55,534 nt of DNA from Desulfosarcina cetonica JCM 12296 (GCF_001311845.1 NZ_BBCC01000021.1:1-55534); one strand, 5' to 3'; positions 9,228 through 19,626 are shown, counted from the stretch's first letter. Notes: generated by a model from the sequence alone, not told the origin. Made by a program: numbers and translations.

Positions 9228-10118
9228 TCATGGCCGATAGCGATACTCGGCATAGATCTCCGGGCTGACCAGTTTTGAGAGCCACGCGGGTACCATTTTC
9301 GATGAGAACAGGTAGCGCAGCAGGGAAAGCTTTTCGTCGGGGGCATATACCGGAATCACCGGGCCTTTCACGCCACCCAATTCGCCGGCCCATGCCAGGG
9401 CGTCCTCGAAGTTGCCCAAACGATCCACCAACCCCTGCGCCTTGGCCGTCTCGCCCGTAAAAATCCGGCCATCCGCCGCCGTGACCACTTTCTCACGGTC
9501 CATATGTCGGCCCTCGGCAATGGCCGTGATAAATTGTTCGTGGATACCGCTGGTGACTGCCTGGAGAAGCTCCCGTTCGTCTTCGCGCATTTCACGGGTG
9601 GGAGAGCCGGTGTCCTTGTAAGCCCCGCTCTTGATCACCACCGGGACCAAGCCAATCTTGTCCAGAAGTTCGCGAAAATTCGTATACCCCATGATGACCC
9701 CGATGCTCCCGGTAATCGTCCCGGGATTGGCCACGATACCGTCTGCCGCGCAAGCCACGTAGTAGCCGCCGGATGCCGCCACCGCGCCCATGGATGCCAC
9801 GACCTTCTTGATGCCGATGGTTTTACGAATCTCACGGTAGATTTCCTGGGAGGGACCAACGGCGCCGCCAGGAGAGTCAATGCGCACGACGATGGCCTTG
9901 ATCGTGTCATCCTCCCGAAACCGCCGGAGCTGCTTAAGTGCGTCCCGGCTGTCGGCGATAGCCCCCACGATCTCGACAACCCCGATCGATTCCCCGTCAG
10001 CCCTTTCGCCGCCCTTTGAAACCCATACGACCATGGCCATGCTGCCAAGAATCAGTACGGAGAAAAGCGCTAAGCTGACCAAGCTAAAAAAAAGATAAGG
10101 ATGGCGTCTGCTAAACAT
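9228..10118 (-). CDS. sppA: Signal peptide peptidase SppA, short S49 protease
   Basis: A membrane-anchored serine protease that degrades signal peptides and other membrane-embedded peptides. The 296-residue product has an amino-terminal transmembrane anchor (about residues 9-34), then the S49 core: RIDSPGGAVGPSQEIYREI, the nucleophile region MGAVAASGGYYVACAAD, NPGTITGSIGVIMG, and the lysine-bearing VIKSGAYKDTGSPTREM. Length corresponds to the single-domain form rather than the duplicated E. coli protein. It follows rpsA, with a terminator hairpin between them, so it may be expressed partly by read-through. The ATG at 10118 has GAGGT a few bases upstream. Confidence 0.94.
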   Translation of the reverse strand: MFSRRHPYLFFSLVSLALFSVLILGSMAMVVWVSKGGERADGESIGVVEIVGAIADSRDALKQLRRFREDDTIKAIVVRIDSPGGAVGPSQEIYREIRKTIGIKKVVASMGAVAASGGYYVACAADGIVANPGTITGSIGVIMGYTNFRELLDKIGLVPVVIKSGAYKDTGSPTREMREDERELLQAVTSGIHEQFITAIAEGRHMDREKVVTAADGRIFTGETAKAQGLVDRLGNFEDALAWAGELGGVKGPVIPVYAPDEKLSLLRYLFSSKMVPAWLSKLVSPEIYAEYRYRP

Positions 10119-10148
10119 GCGTCATACCTCTATCAACGGTAGGTAAAT

Positions 10149-10183
10149 AAAAAACCGGCGACGCTGCAGGGCAGGCCGCCGGT
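10149..10183 (-). terminator. Intrinsic terminator after rpsA
   Basis: On the minus strand, ACCGGCG pairs with CGCCGGT (10177-10183 and 10154-10160) and is followed by a run of six T. It begins 23 bases after the rpsA stop codon and lies before sppA, so it probably lowers sppA expression relative to rpsA. Confidence 0.8.
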
Positions 10184-10205
10184 ATCGAATTATCCAGAAT
10201 TGAGG

Positions 10206-11948
10206 TTAACGATCTTCGCTGTTGAGCTTTTCCTGCAAGTTTTCGCGAAGGATCTCGCCAAAGCTGGAGGTGGCGGGGCCCATGTTACTGACATACTCGG
10301 AAAGGAGCTCCTGATCATCCTCCATATCGAGGCGTTTGATGGAGAGGCCGATGCGCCGTTCGTCACTGTTGATGTTCATCACCTTGGCGGTCAGCATCTG
10401 GCCGACTTCAAACTGCCCCACAGGGGTCTTGATCTTTTCCTTGCTGATCTCGGAAACGTGTACCAGCCCCTCGATGCCCTCTTCCAGCTCGACAAAAACG
10501 CCGAAGTCGGTAACGTTGGTAACCGTCCCGGTGATCTCCTTGCCGACCTCATAACGCTCGGCCACCGTATCCCACGGATCGCTCTGCAGCTGTTTGACGC
10601 CGAGGGAAAAACGCTCCTGGGCCTTGTCGATCTCGAGCACAATGGCCTGGATCACATCGCCCTTCTTGTAGATTTCGGAGGGATGCTTGATCCGTTTGGT
10701 CCAGGAAATATCGGAAATGTGGACCAAACCGTCGATCCCCTCGTCGATACCGATGAACAGACCGAAATCGGTAATGTTCTTGATCTTGCCCTCGATGGTC
10801 GTCCCCACCGGGTATTTATCGCTGATCACATCCCACGGGTTGGGGGCAGCCTGCTTCATGCCCAGGGAAATCCGCCGATTCTCCGGCTTAATGTCCAGCA
10901 CCACGGCATCGACGATTTCACCCACCGAAACCACCTTGGAGGGATGGCGAATTTTGCGCGTCCAGGACATTTCGGAGACGTGGATCAACCCCTCGATGCC
11001 CTCTTCCAGCTCGACGAAGGCACCGTAGTCGGTCAGGCTGACGACTTTGCCGGAGATGCGGGAGTTCACCGGGTATTTTGTAATGGCGCTGGCCCAGGGA
11101 TCTTCGGTGAGCTGTTTCATGCCCAACGAGACGCGTTCGCGCTCCAGGTCGAGGCTGAGGATTTTAACCTGAATCTCATCGCCCACGGTGAAAAGCTCGG
11201 ACGGATGCTTGACGCGGCCCCAGGAGATGTCGGTGATGTGCAGCAGGCCGTCCACGCCGCCCAAGTCGACAAACACACCGTATTCGGTGAGATTTTTAAC
11301 GATACCGGAGACCACCTTGCCTTCATGGATCGAGGCGAGGGTCTTGCTGCGTTTCTCTTCACGTTCTTCTTCCAGCAGAACCCGCCGGGAAAGAACGATA
11401 TTGCTGCGTTTGCGGTTATATTTGAGAATCTTGAATTCGAATTCCTTGCCGACCATCTCGTCCAGGTTGCGGATCGGCCGCAAATCGGCCTGGGAGCCGG
11501 GCAAAAAGGCCTGCACACCGATATCGACCGAGAACCCACCCTTGACCCGGCTGGTAATCGTGCCGGTGATGGTCTCGTCGGCCTCGTGACGCTTCTTGAT
11601 ATCGTCCCACACCTTGACTTTTTCGGCTTTTTCCTTGGAAAGGACGACCACTTCATTCTCATCGTCCCACCATTCCACCATCACCTCGACGGTGTCACCG
11701 ACCTCGGCCTTGACCACACCGTCTTCTTCGAACTCACGAATGCGGATCTGACCTTCGGATTTGTAGCCAATGTCGACCAGCACGTGGTCCTTGTCGACGG
11801 AAATGATTTTCCCGTTGACCACCTCGCCTTCAGCAAAGCGCTTGAAGCTCTCTTCGTAAAGATCCATGAGCTCGGCCATGCTTTCGCCGGTAACACTGTC
11901 TTTCTCAAATTCTTCTTCTGTTGATTCGTTGTCTACAAAGTTGTCCAT
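10206..11948 (-). CDS. rpsA: Ribosomal protein S1
   Basis: The mRNA-binding protein of the 30S subunit, needed for initiation on weakly structured leaders. The 580-residue product contains six S1 RNA-binding repeats. The later ones are readily seen as the recurrent GKVVSLTDYGAFVELEEGI, GKIKNITDFGLFIGIDEGI and GTVTNVTDFGVFVELEEGI blocks, each followed by a GLVHVSEIS-type strand. The first ~40 residues are acidic. It lies downstream of cmk, as is common in proteobacteria, with a ~150-base leader (11949-12096) that could carry autoregulatory structure; I see no specific motif there. A terminator follows the stop. Confidence 0.97.
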   Translation of the reverse strand: MDNFVDNESTEEEFEKDSVTGESMAELMDLYEESFKRFAEGEVVNGKIISVDKDHVLVDIGYKSEGQIRIREFEEDGVVKAEVGDTVEVMVEWWDDENEVVVLSKEKAEKVKVWDDIKKRHEADETITGTITSRVKGGFSVDIGVQAFLPGSQADLRPIRNLDEMVGKEFEFKILKYNRKRSNIVLSRRVLLEEEREEKRSKTLASIHEGKVVSGIVKNLTEYGVFVDLGGVDGLLHITDISWGRVKHPSELFTVGDEIQVKILSLDLERERVSLGMKQLTEDPWASAITKYPVNSRISGKVVSLTDYGAFVELEEGIEGLIHVSEMSWTRKIRHPSKVVSVGEIVDAVVLDIKPENRRISLGMKQAAPNPWDVISDKYPVGTTIEGKIKNITDFGLFIGIDEGIDGLVHISDISWTKRIKHPSEIYKKGDVIQAIVLEIDKAQERFSLGVKQLQSDPWDTVAERYEVGKEITGTVTNVTDFGVFVELEEGIEGLVHVSEISKEKIKTPVGQFEVGQMLTAKVMNINSDERRIGLSIKRLDMEDDQELLSEYVSNMGPATSSFGEILRENLQEKLNSEDR

Positions 11949-12096
11949 GGACTGATGGTTACCCCCTTAGCCTCATTTATTTTTACTGCAAATGCACGCG
12001 CAAGCAGTATAGCCTACGGACCATACCGGAAACTGTACTGAATTGCAATAATTTATTTAAGCCAACCGCCAAAGGGGAAGGCCCTTTTGATGGAAT

Positions 12097-12788
12097 TCAG
12101 TCCGGTCGGGGGCCGGAACCGGTCGTATCCCCATCGATTAAGGGTAAGATGCGCGACATCATCCGATCGACGACATCGGCGGCGCTGATACGGGAAGAAT
12201 CGATGATCAGCGCGTCGGCGGCGGGCTTCAGCGGGGCAAGATCCCGATGGCTGTCATTGGCATCCCGCCGCCGGATATCCTGTTCGATGGTTTCCAGGGA
12301 AGGGCCGCCGTCACCGTACTGGGCGAAGCGACGCAGGGCCCGTTGGCGGACCGAGGCATCCAGAAAAAATTTCACATCGGCCTCAGGGAAAACCACGGTT
12401 CCCATATCCCGGCCTTCGGCGACCACGCCCCCGGCCTGCCCGATAGCGCGCTGGATACCGAAAAGGGTCTGACGCACCACCGGCCGGGCCGACACCGCCG
12501 ATGCCAGCAGGCTGATCTCCGGCGCGCGCAACCGGTCGGTGACATCTTCGCCGGAGAGAAAACCCGTTCACCATCCAGACGGAGTGCCAAAGCGGCGCAT
12601 AGACGGGTCAGGCCCTGATCATCATCGGCCGCCACCCCGTCGCCTTGCGCGGCGACGGCGACGGCCCGGTACAAAGCGCCGGTATCCAGATAACGGTATC
12701 CCAATCGGCCGGCCAACATTTTGCTGACCGTGGTTTTGCCGGCACCGGCCGGGCCATCGATGGTGACCAGCAAAGCGGTGTGATCCAT
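12097..12788 (-). CDS. cmk: Cytidylate kinase, frameshifted near 12553-12562
   Basis: Phosphorylates CMP and dCMP to the diphosphates. The amino part reads [20 protein letters not shown] (P-loop at residues 11-19) through [17 protein letters not shown]. After LDGERVF the frame changes and continues as [18 protein letters not shown] and [19 protein letters not shown] to [11 protein letters not shown]. Restoring one base in the TTTTCTCTCC stretch makes a single normal-length kinase (~230 residues). Since the gene is usually essential and both halves are well conserved, a sequence error is the likeliest explanation. It sits between hisC (22-base gap) and rpsA. Confidence 0.9.
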
Positions 12789-12810
12789 GATGTTCCCTTT
12801 TGAATGGGGG

Positions 12811-13905
12811 TTAGGATGCGCGCAGAACCGTTTCCAGGGCCTTGAGAAATCGCTGGTTTTCCGCCTCCAAGCCAACATTGATGCGGATGTGGTGGGGAAA
12901 CCCATAGGCCTGCATGGATCGCACGATCACCCCCTGGCGCAGCATCTTCTCGAAAATCACGGCCGCCGGCTGGGCGACATCGATCAGGAAGAAATTGGTT
13001 TCACTCCGGTGGTAGGTCAGTCCCAGGGCATCGAGCCCCTCATAGAGCGTGTCCAGGCCGCGATGCACCAAATCCACGGTGCGCTCCAGAAATTCACGGT
13101 CATCCAGGGCGGCCACGGCCGCCGCCTGGGCCAGGGAATTGACGTTGAACGGTTGGCGCACCCGATGGAGCATCTCGGCCAATGCGGCGGGCATGATCCC
13201 GTAGCCCACGCGTAATCCGGCAAGGCCATACACCTTGGAGAAGGTTCGCAAGGTGACCAGCGGCCGATCCAAGTCCTCGGTGCGTCCGGTCTTCAGGCAC
13301 AAGGGGTCGCGGACGAATTCGATGTAGGCTTCATCCACCACGACCACCGCCGATTCGGGCAGGCGCTTCATGAAAGCGTTGAAGGCCTCTCGATGGATCA
13401 CGGTGCCGGTCGGATTGTTGGGGTTGCAGATGAACACCAACCGGGTTTCATCGGTGACCCGCTCCGCCATGGCATCCAGATCCATGGCGAGCCCCTTCAG
13501 CGGCACGGCATCCACCCTGGCACCGGCGGCATGGGCGCTGATATCGTACATCAAAAACGATGGGTACGGCACCATCACCCCGTCACCCGGGCGCACCAGG
13601 GCACGGACCAAAAGGGCGATAATGTCATCCGATCCATTCCCGATCACCACATTGGCCGGCGGGACGCCGTTCACCGTGGCAATCTTTTCGGTCAGGGTGT
13701 GCCCGGCCCCGTCCGGGTATCGATGCAGCGCCGCCAGGCTCTGCCGGATGGCGGCCAGGGCCTTGGGACTGGGGCCCAGGGGGTTTTCGTTGGAAGCCAG
13801 CTTGACGGAATCGCGGATGCCATATTCACGTTCGAGCGCCTCCAGCGGCTTGCCGGGAACGTAAGGGGCAATGGCCTGAATGTAATCGGGAATATTGAGT
13901 TTCAT
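12811..13905 (-). CDS. hisC: Histidinol-phosphate aminotransferase
   Basis: PLP-dependent fold-type I aminotransferase of 364 residues that converts imidazole acetol phosphate to histidinol phosphate. It shows the class I/II motifs [13 protein letters not shown] (residues 35-47), [30 protein letters not shown], and the PLP-lysine site [16 protein letters not shown]. Length is typical. It is followed by cmk and rpsA and preceded by korC with a 124-base gap, with no other his genes nearby. A broader HisC-like specificity (aromatic aminotransferase) is possible. Confidence 0.92.
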   Translation of the reverse strand: MKLNIPDYIQAIAPYVPGKPLEALEREYGIRDSVKLASNENPLGPSPKALAAIRQSLAALHRYPDGAGHTLTEKIATVNGVPPANVVIGNGSDDIIALLVRALVRPGDGVMVPYPSFLMYDISAHAAGARVDAVPLKGLAMDLDAMAERVTDETRLVFICNPNNPTGTVIHREAFNAFMKRLPESAVVVVDEAYIEFVRDPLCLKTGRTEDLDRPLVTLRTFSKVYGLAGLRVGYGIMPAALAEMLHRVRQPFNVNSLAQAAAVAALDDREFLERTVDLVHRGLDTLYEGLDALGLTYHRSETNFFLIDVAQPAAVIFEKMLRQGVIVRSMQAYGFPHHIRINVGLEAENQRFLKALETVLRAS

Positions 13906-14029
13906 ACACTTTCACCGGATAAACGAAACGACCGGGGCTTGCACCCCGGCATCGGATAGGGCCCCGCCGACGTCAGACACCATCGGCGGCGAGAATGATG
14001 ATCTTAGACGGATTTTTTCAAACCGCCGT

Positions 14030-14566
14030 TTATTTTTTAGCGGCTTCTTCGCCGGCGTCCACGGCGGCCATGTTCAGGGGAATCAGCTTGGGTTTATTGG
14101 CGAACTCCTCCTTGATGCAATGCTTCAGCGTTTCCATGGAGACGATGCCGCTTCTGGCCACGAAGGCCGCCAGGCAAACGATGTTGGCCGCGCGCACGTT
14201 GCCGACTTTCTGGGCGATCTCCATCACCGGCACGTGAAACTCGTCCACGTCGTCACGGCCACTGCCAAAGTTGATCAGCGAGCTGTTGACGAAGATGATC
14301 CCGCCCTTTTTCACCGTGGGGGCGAACTTCTCCAGCGAGGGGCCGTTCATGGCCACCAGGTGAAGCGGGTTCTTGATGATCGGCGAGCCGATCGGCCGAT
14401 CGGCCACCACCACGGTGCAATACGCCGTGCCACCGCGCATCTCCGGGCCGTAGGAAGGCACCCAAGCCACCTCGAAGCCTTCCTCCATGGCGGCGTGGGC
14501 CAGGATCTTGCCGATCAACAGAATCCCCTGGCCGCCGAATCCGGCAAACTTGATTTCGCTCTGCAT
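14030..14566 (-). CDS. korC: 2-oxoacid:ferredoxin oxidoreductase, gamma subunit
   Basis: Gamma subunit of a four-subunit oxidoreductase that decarboxylates a 2-oxoacid, forming acyl-CoA and reduced ferredoxin. It begins MQSEIKFAGFGGQGILLIGK, with the GxGGQG motif of this family, followed by WVPSYGPEMRGGTAYCTVVV near residues 43-62. I chose the ATG at 14566, preceded by AAAGGAGGGACC. It follows korB with a 10-base gap and is the last subunit gene in the order ferredoxin, alpha, beta, gamma. 2-oxoglutarate is the likely substrate, but branched-chain oxoacids (Vor type) cannot be excluded. Confidence 0.92.
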   Translation of the reverse strand: MQSEIKFAGFGGQGILLIGKILAHAAMEEGFEVAWVPSYGPEMRGGTAYCTVVVADRPIGSPIIKNPLHLVAMNGPSLEKFAPTVKKGGIIFVNSSLINFGSGRDDVDEFHVPVMEIAQKVGNVRAANIVCLAAFVARSGIVSMETLKHCIKEEFANKPKLIPLNMAAVDAGEEAAKK

Positions 14567-14576
14567 GGTCCCTCCT

Positions 14577-15313
<737 letters not shown>

Positions 15314-15318
15314 GGATC

Positions 15319-16398
15319 CTACTCCTTTCCGGCGATCCGCGCCTTGACTACGCCGATGATCTCCTCCGGGGTGGGGATCTCCCCACCGCACTTGCCGTAC
15401 CAGCTCACCGGCACGCGACCCAATACGCTCAGGGCCACGTCCTCCACCATCTGGCCCATGCTCATCTCAATGCTCACCACATGCTTGCAGGAGGCTTTGG
15501 AGGCCGCCTCGCCCACGGCCTCCTCCGGGAAGGGAAACAGGGTCTGGGGACGGATCATGCCCACTTCGATACCTTCCGCCTTGAGCATGTCGATGGCCGT
15601 ACGGCACACCCGGCTCATGGTGCCGTAGCTGACGATCAGGCATTGGTAGTCGCCGTCGATATTGTACGCCTCCGAGCGGACTTCCTCGGCGCGCATGCGG
15701 TCGTACTTGGCCTTCAGGGCCAGATTGTTGTCGTTGAGCACGGTCGGATCCAGGAACAGGCTCCTCACCAGGTTGCGTGTCTGGCTCCCGCGGTGGTCCA
15801 TGCCATTGGAAGACCAGGCATCCTTATTGGACGGCTCGGTCTTCAGATGGTCGGGAAACGCCACCGGTTCCATCATCTGCCCGATCAGGCCGTCGCCCAG
15901 GACCATCACCGGGTTGCGGTACTTCTCGGCCAACGGAAAGGCCATCATGACCATCTCCACGGCCTCTTGCACGGAGGCCGGCGCCATCACCAGCAGGCGG
16001 CAGTCGCCGTGGCCGATCCCCTTGGTGGCCTGGAAGTAGTCGCCCTGGGAAGGCAGGATGCCGCCCAGCCCCGGGCCGCCGCGCATGATGTTGACGAACA
16101 CCGCCGGACACTGGGCGCCGCAGATGTAGCTGATCGCCTCGCTCATCAGGCTGATCCCCGGGCTCGACGAGGTCGTGAAAACCCGTGCGCCGGCCCCGGC
16201 CGCACCAAAGAGCATGTAGCCCACGGCCACCTCGCTCTCGCCTTGCAGGAAGACCCCGCCCACCTCGGGCATGCGTCGCACCAAATACTCGGCCACCTCG
16301 GACTGGGGCGTGATCGGATAGGCGAAATAGTTCAGGCAGCCGGCCCGGATGGCCGCCTCGCCAATGGCTTCATTGCCTTTCATCAGTACTTTTGCCAT
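15319..16398 (-). CDS. korA: 2-oxoacid:ferredoxin oxidoreductase, alpha subunit (KorA/VorB type)
   Basis: The 359-residue alpha subunit has the pyrimidine-binding fold: [20 protein letters not shown] at residues 6-25, [48 protein letters not shown] and MRGGPGLGG. These are the hallmarks of Kor/Vor alpha subunits, with substrate and CoA contacts. The start at 16398 has GAGGAG upstream; a longer in-frame reading lacks such support. It lies downstream of the ferredoxin-like subunit gene after a 142-base gap that contains a large hairpin. The substrate, 2-oxoglutarate or branched-chain oxoacids, cannot be settled from sequence alone. Confidence 0.93.
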   Translation of the reverse strand: MAKVLMKGNEAIGEAAIRAGCLNYFAYPITPQSEVAEYLVRRMPEVGGVFLQGESEVAVGYMLFGAAGAGARVFTTSSSPGISLMSEAISYICGAQCPAVFVNIMRGGPGLGGILPSQGDYFQATKGIGHGDCRLLVMAPASVQEAVEMVMMAFPLAEKYRNPVMVLGDGLIGQMMEPVAFPDHLKTEPSNKDAWSSNGMDHRGSQTRNLVRSLFLDPTVLNDNNLALKAKYDRMRAEEVRSEAYNIDGDYQCLIVSYGTMSRVCRTAIDMLKAEGIEVGMIRPQTLFPFPEEAVGEAASKASCKHVVSIEMSMGQMVEDVALSVLGRVPVSWYGKCGGEIPTPEEIIGVVKARIAGKE

Positions 16399-16467
16399 TA
16401 ATCGCTCCTCTATGGATGGACAGAATACCGCCAATTGGTATTGATGCCTTGGGCATTTGACATTTTT

Positions 16468-16539
16468 ACCCGCCGCTACCGTGTAAAATGAGTCGCAAAA
16501 TCAGATACGGCGACTTGCCAACCGCTGCGGTAGGCGGGT
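16468..16539. other. Structured intergenic hairpin between korD and korA
   Basis: ACCCGCC-GC-TACCG at 16468-16481 pairs with CGGTAGGCGGGT at 16528-16539, a 12-bp stem with a 2-base bulge. Inside its loop AGTCGC pairs with GCGACT. No T-run follows on the minus strand, so this is not a classic terminator. It may be a processing or stability structure within the polycistronic RNA. Confidence 0.5.
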
Positions 16540-16540
16540 C

Positions 16541-16756
16541 TCAGGCGGCGTCTTCTGTAATGGAAATAGCCACATCCGGGCACATGATACAGCACATGGT
16601 GCAGTGGATACAGTCCTCCGGGCGCGCCTGATAGGCCGGGAAATACCCCTTGGCATTCACCTCGGTGGAAATTTCCAGCACGTTCTTGGGGCAAACCGTG
16701 ATGCACAGGCCGCAGCCCTTGCAACGGTCTTTCTCGATCTGGTGGTGATAGGCCAT
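16541..16756 (-). CDS. korD: 2-oxoacid:ferredoxin oxidoreductase, delta subunit (2x[4Fe-4S] ferredoxin)
   Basis: A 71-residue ferredoxin-like subunit with two complete cluster motifs: CKGCGLCITVCP near residues 12-23 and CIHCTMCCIMCP near 50-61. It would pass electrons from the TPP/FeS core to soluble ferredoxin. I start at the ATG at 16756 (MAYHHQIEKDRC), preceded by AAAGGAGC; longer readings add residues foreign to the family. It is the first subunit gene of the kor set and lies just downstream of a P-loop ATPase gene. Confidence 0.93.
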   Translation of the reverse strand: MAYHHQIEKDRCKGCGLCITVCPKNVLEISTEVNAKGYFPAYQARPEDCIHCTMCCIMCPDVAISITEDAA

Positions 16757-16814
16757 GAATTGCTCCTTTGTCGCATGTGAAACCTGAAATTTGAATTTTC
16801 CGCCGAACAACGCG

Positions 16815-17525
16815 CTATACCGCCGGGCCAAACGTTTCCGGCTGTTTCCAGGGCGGCACTAGCTGACGGCGCAACGGCAGGATCGGGCACTGCATATCCC
16901 TTTTGTCCAACTGGGTCAACAGACCCATGGGCGCGGTAATGAAGGCCAGCGGAACCTGAGCGGCCTCGGCCACCTGCAGGGCGAAATCGTGTCCGGCCAG
17001 CAGATGTTCGGCGGTCGTATCCTCCATCAGATTGGCATTGCCAACGATGCCGGTAATTGGCATCTTGGCTTTGGCCTCGATGGCGGCCTTGATTTGCAGG
17101 CACCCGGCGATCGTTTCCGTATATGGACGATGCGGATTGATGACCTGAAAGACCTCGACGGACTGCCCCTTGACCGCGTCGGCCAGCGCGGCCAGCACGG
17201 TCGCACCCACATCATCGCCGCCGACATCCAAGAGGGTCAACCCCGTGGGCTGTCTCAGCATGCCGGAAACCGCCGGCGTCAAAATGGGCAGGTCGGCTTG
17301 CATGTATTGCGCCGGTGGCAAGACCAGGTCGATCCCCAGTTGCCCCAGAACGTGACGGGCTTCGCGGGTTCTGAAGTATGGGTTCACCAGGTCCAGGTCA
17401 GCCACCCGCACAGGGACATCTTTGGCGTTCATGTAAACGGCCAGATTGATGGCAACTTCTGTTTTACCGCTGCCATATGCACCTACTAAAAAAACGATGC
17501 CGCTGAGTTTCAGTTCCAATGCCAT
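16815..17525 (-). CDS. P-loop ATPase of the MinD/CooC-like class, encoded at the head of the kor cluster
   Basis: A 236-residue cytosolic ATPase. Close to the amino end it has a Walker A motif, FLVGAYGSGKTEVAINLAV (residues 9-27). This reads GAYGSGKT rather than the KGG form of true deviant-Walker MinD/ParA proteins. DLDLVNPYFRTREA follows near residue 43, resembling a Walker A' or switch aspartate, and LTLLDVGGDDVGATVLAAL near residue 100 resembles Walker B. ATG at 17525 has GAGGCTCC upstream. The gene immediately precedes korD, so a role in assembling or activating the oxidoreductase, or inserting its Fe-S clusters, is plausible but inferred. No characterised homologue is recognised. It is divergent from namZ. 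Confidence 0.7.
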   Translation of the reverse strand: MALELKLSGIVFLVGAYGSGKTEVAINLAVYMNAKDVPVRVADLDLVNPYFRTREARHVLGQLGIDLVLPPAQYMQADLPILTPAVSGMLRQPTGLTLLDVGGDDVGATVLAALADAVKGQSVEVFQVINPHRPYTETIAGCLQIKAAIEAKAKMPITGIVGNANLMEDTTAEHLLAGHDFALQVAEAAQVPLAFITAPMGLLTQLDKRDMQCPILPLRRQLVPPWKQPETFGPAV

Positions 17526-17765
17526 CGGAGCCTCTAATAATCCATCTAATAGTTCCGGCCGAGGATGGTAACGCCTGTCGGATGATCTCTGGAAAGAACG
17601 ACCTGCTGTTGGAAGTAACAAACAAGCGGGGTGTTACATATTTTCTTAATCCACTCGTGTCAAGGAGTTTGCCCGGAGGCCCACAGGGCGACCGGCTTTC
17701 ATCTTTTACGGCATTGCCAGGTGTGCTAAAAAGAGGCATCCAGCAAACAAAGGGGAAGAACACGC

Positions 17766-18943
17766 ATGCCAATGGTAAAGTCAGGGCTTGAGGTCTTTTT
17801 GGAGCGTCCACGATCCTGGGTGAAAAACCAGCGTGTGGGCCTGTTGTGCAATCCCGCATCCGTGGACAGTCAATTGGTTCATGCCCGCCAGCGCATCGCC
17901 CAGGCACTACCCGGGCAGCTCACGGCGCTCTATTCCCCTCAGCACGGTTTTTTCGCCGAAAAGCAGGATAATATGATCGAATCCGCCGACCGCCGGGACC
18001 CGATCACCGGGCTGCCGGTTTTCTCCCTTTACGGCGAAACCCGAATTCCGACCCCCGCCATGCTGGCGCCCATCGATACACTGCTGGTGGACCTTCAGGA
18101 TGTCGGCACGCGTGTCTATACCTTCGTGTACACCCTCTCCTACTGCATGGAAGCGGCCCGGCAGTTGGGAAAGCGCATCATCATTCTGGACCGGCCGAAC
18201 CCCATCGGCGGGCGGATCGAGGGCAATCTGCTCGACCCCGCTTGCCGTTCATTTGTCGGCCGCTACCCGATCCCCATGCGCCATGGTCTCACCATCGGCG
18301 AATTGGCCATCTTGTTCAACACGCAGTTCAAAATTGGCTGCACCCTCGAAGTGGTGACCATGCAAGGCTGGAGGAGGAATATGAATTTTCTGCAGACCGG
18401 CCTGCCATGGGTCGCACCATCACCCAATCTCCCCACCCCGGCATCGGCCATGGTCTATCCCGGCCAGGTGATCTGGGAGGCCACCAACGTATCCGAGGGA
18501 CGCGGCACCACCCAGCCATTCGAACTCTTCGGCGCACCCTTCATGGAACCGGAGGCGATTCTGGAACAGATCGACCCGGCATCCCTGGCAGGCGTTATCC
18601 TCAGGCCGGCCGCATTCGAACCCACGGCCAACAAATGGGCCGGGCATCTTTGCAAAGGGTTCCAGATTCACGTGACGGATCCGGAAAGATACCGACCGTA
18701 CGCCTCTCACTGGCCCTTTATCAGATCCTTTACCAGCGATTTGGCGATCCATTCGCTTACAAGGCGCCGCCCTATGAGTACGAGTTCGAACGCCTGCCCA
18801 TGGACCTGATCATCGGTGACCCGCACATTCGCCGGGCGATCGAGCAAGGCAGGCCACTGGATGACTTAATCGAATCCTGGCAGCCGGCCCTTGCGACCTA
18901 TCGCCATCAGGCCGAAGCCGTCCATCTCTACCTTTCCGCCTGA
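17766..18943 (+). CDS. namZ: DUF1343 / NamZ-type exo-N-acetylmuramidase, frameshifted near 18699-18703
   Basis: Members of DUF1343 (GH171) include Bacillus NamZ, which removes MurNAc from the non-reducing ends of peptidoglycan fragments. The product (~392 residues) reads RVGLLCNPASVD near residue 23, LYSPQHGFFAE, LVDLQDVGTRVYTFVYTLSY, LDRPNPIGG and GLTIGELAILFN, all typical. After ERYRPY the frame shifts by one base; the conserved end LALYQILYQRFGD to VHLYLSA lies in another frame. I see no clear signal peptide, so either the start is further upstream or the enzyme is cytoplasmic. The presence of a MurU/AmgK-like fusion 4 kb downstream supports a role in cell-wall sugar recovery. Confidence 0.85.
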
Positions 18944-18953
18944 ACAAGGGTGA

Positions 18954-18988
18954 AGCGTAACGAAGATATCGGGCTCTTTACGAATCCG
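18954..18988 (+). repeat. Dispersed palindromic repeat, copy 3
   Basis: Matches the unit at 9167-9205, with GATATCGGGCTCTTTACGAA and flanking AGCGTAAC. It lies immediately after the namZ stop codon and before a convergent small gene, again strictly intergenic. Confidence 0.7.
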
Positions 18989-18991
18989 TCA

Positions 18992-19297
18992 TTATTTCAC
19001 CCTTCGCAGAACATGGGTTTCCTGCAATCTTTTCCACATGGCATGGATGATCACCATGGTCGCATCTTCGGATTCAACAGCCGCCGCCAGGCAGGCGCTC
19101 AGCAGAGTATCGTTGCCACTCCACAATCGAAAATCTCTGGCGATCTGAGAACCAACCATTTGGTTGATCACATCCAATTCGTCTGCGGCCATCGCCCCCA
19201 GCCGCGTGCGGTCCAGCAGCGGCAAGTCAGCGATCAGCATTTTAACGGCATCATTAATGGTTGCCGGCAATTCGGTGTCTATGGGTTTCGGGAACAT
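18992..19297 (-). CDS. Small conserved-looking protein of unknown function (DUF6794-like pattern)
   Basis: A 101-residue soluble protein with no signal peptide or membrane segment. It begins MFPKPIDTELPATINDAVKM and contains IADLPLLDRTRL, then IARDFRLWSGNDTLLSACL. The spacing of an amino-terminal helix, a LxxLP-type turn and a FxLWxGNxxLL segment resembles the DUF6794 group, a tentative assignment from memory. The ATG at 19297 has AAAGG about nine bases upstream. It is monocistronic and convergent with namZ. Function unknown. Confidence 0.55.
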   Translation of the reverse strand: MFPKPIDTELPATINDAVKMLIADLPLLDRTRLGAMAADELDVINQMVGSQIARDFRLWSGNDTLLSACLAAAVESEDATMVIIHAMWKRLQETHVLRRVK

Positions 19298-19562
19298 GAA
19301 CACAACCTTTGGTGCATTTCAGCTTGCAGTGCGGGACTGCACGACTGACGGTCTTTGGTACCGGTGGCCGCGCGCCCGGGTTGGTCGGCGGCAGCCACGC
19401 CGTTTGATCCAACTGGCCAACCGTCGCCATTATCGGTGACTTTGGTTACCAGACCGATGCAGGGTAGGCGGAAAACCGACAAATGTCAATTCGGTGCCGT
19501 TCATGCCGGTGCCGTTTAGATCACAGGAAGGCGGTACAAAGGGTCGTGGGCAAGCGGGAAAC
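19298..19562. other. Intergenic stretch, nothing recognised
   Basis: This GC-rich stretch lies upstream of the minus-strand gene at 18992 and should hold its promoter. Short open frames on both strands lack ribosome sites and family resemblance. I see no riboswitch or RNA gene. Confidence 0.4.
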
Positions 19563-19594
19563 AAAAAAGCCCCGATCGCTGAGACGATCGGGGC
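19563..19594 (-). terminator. Strong intrinsic terminator of the small membrane protein gene
   Basis: Read on the minus strand, GCCCCGATCG (19594-19585) pairs perfectly with CGATCGGGGC (19578-19569), separated by six bases and followed by six T. It lies about 30 bases after the stop of the gene at 19627. Confidence 0.9.
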
Positions 19595-19626
19595 AGCATT
19601 TTCGAATTCGTAAGAACGGCGTGTAA

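Noticed and set aside
10200-11924. A 574-codon open frame antisense to rpsA
   Set aside because: It mirrors the S1 repeats on the other strand, has no family resemblance, and rpsA is unambiguous.
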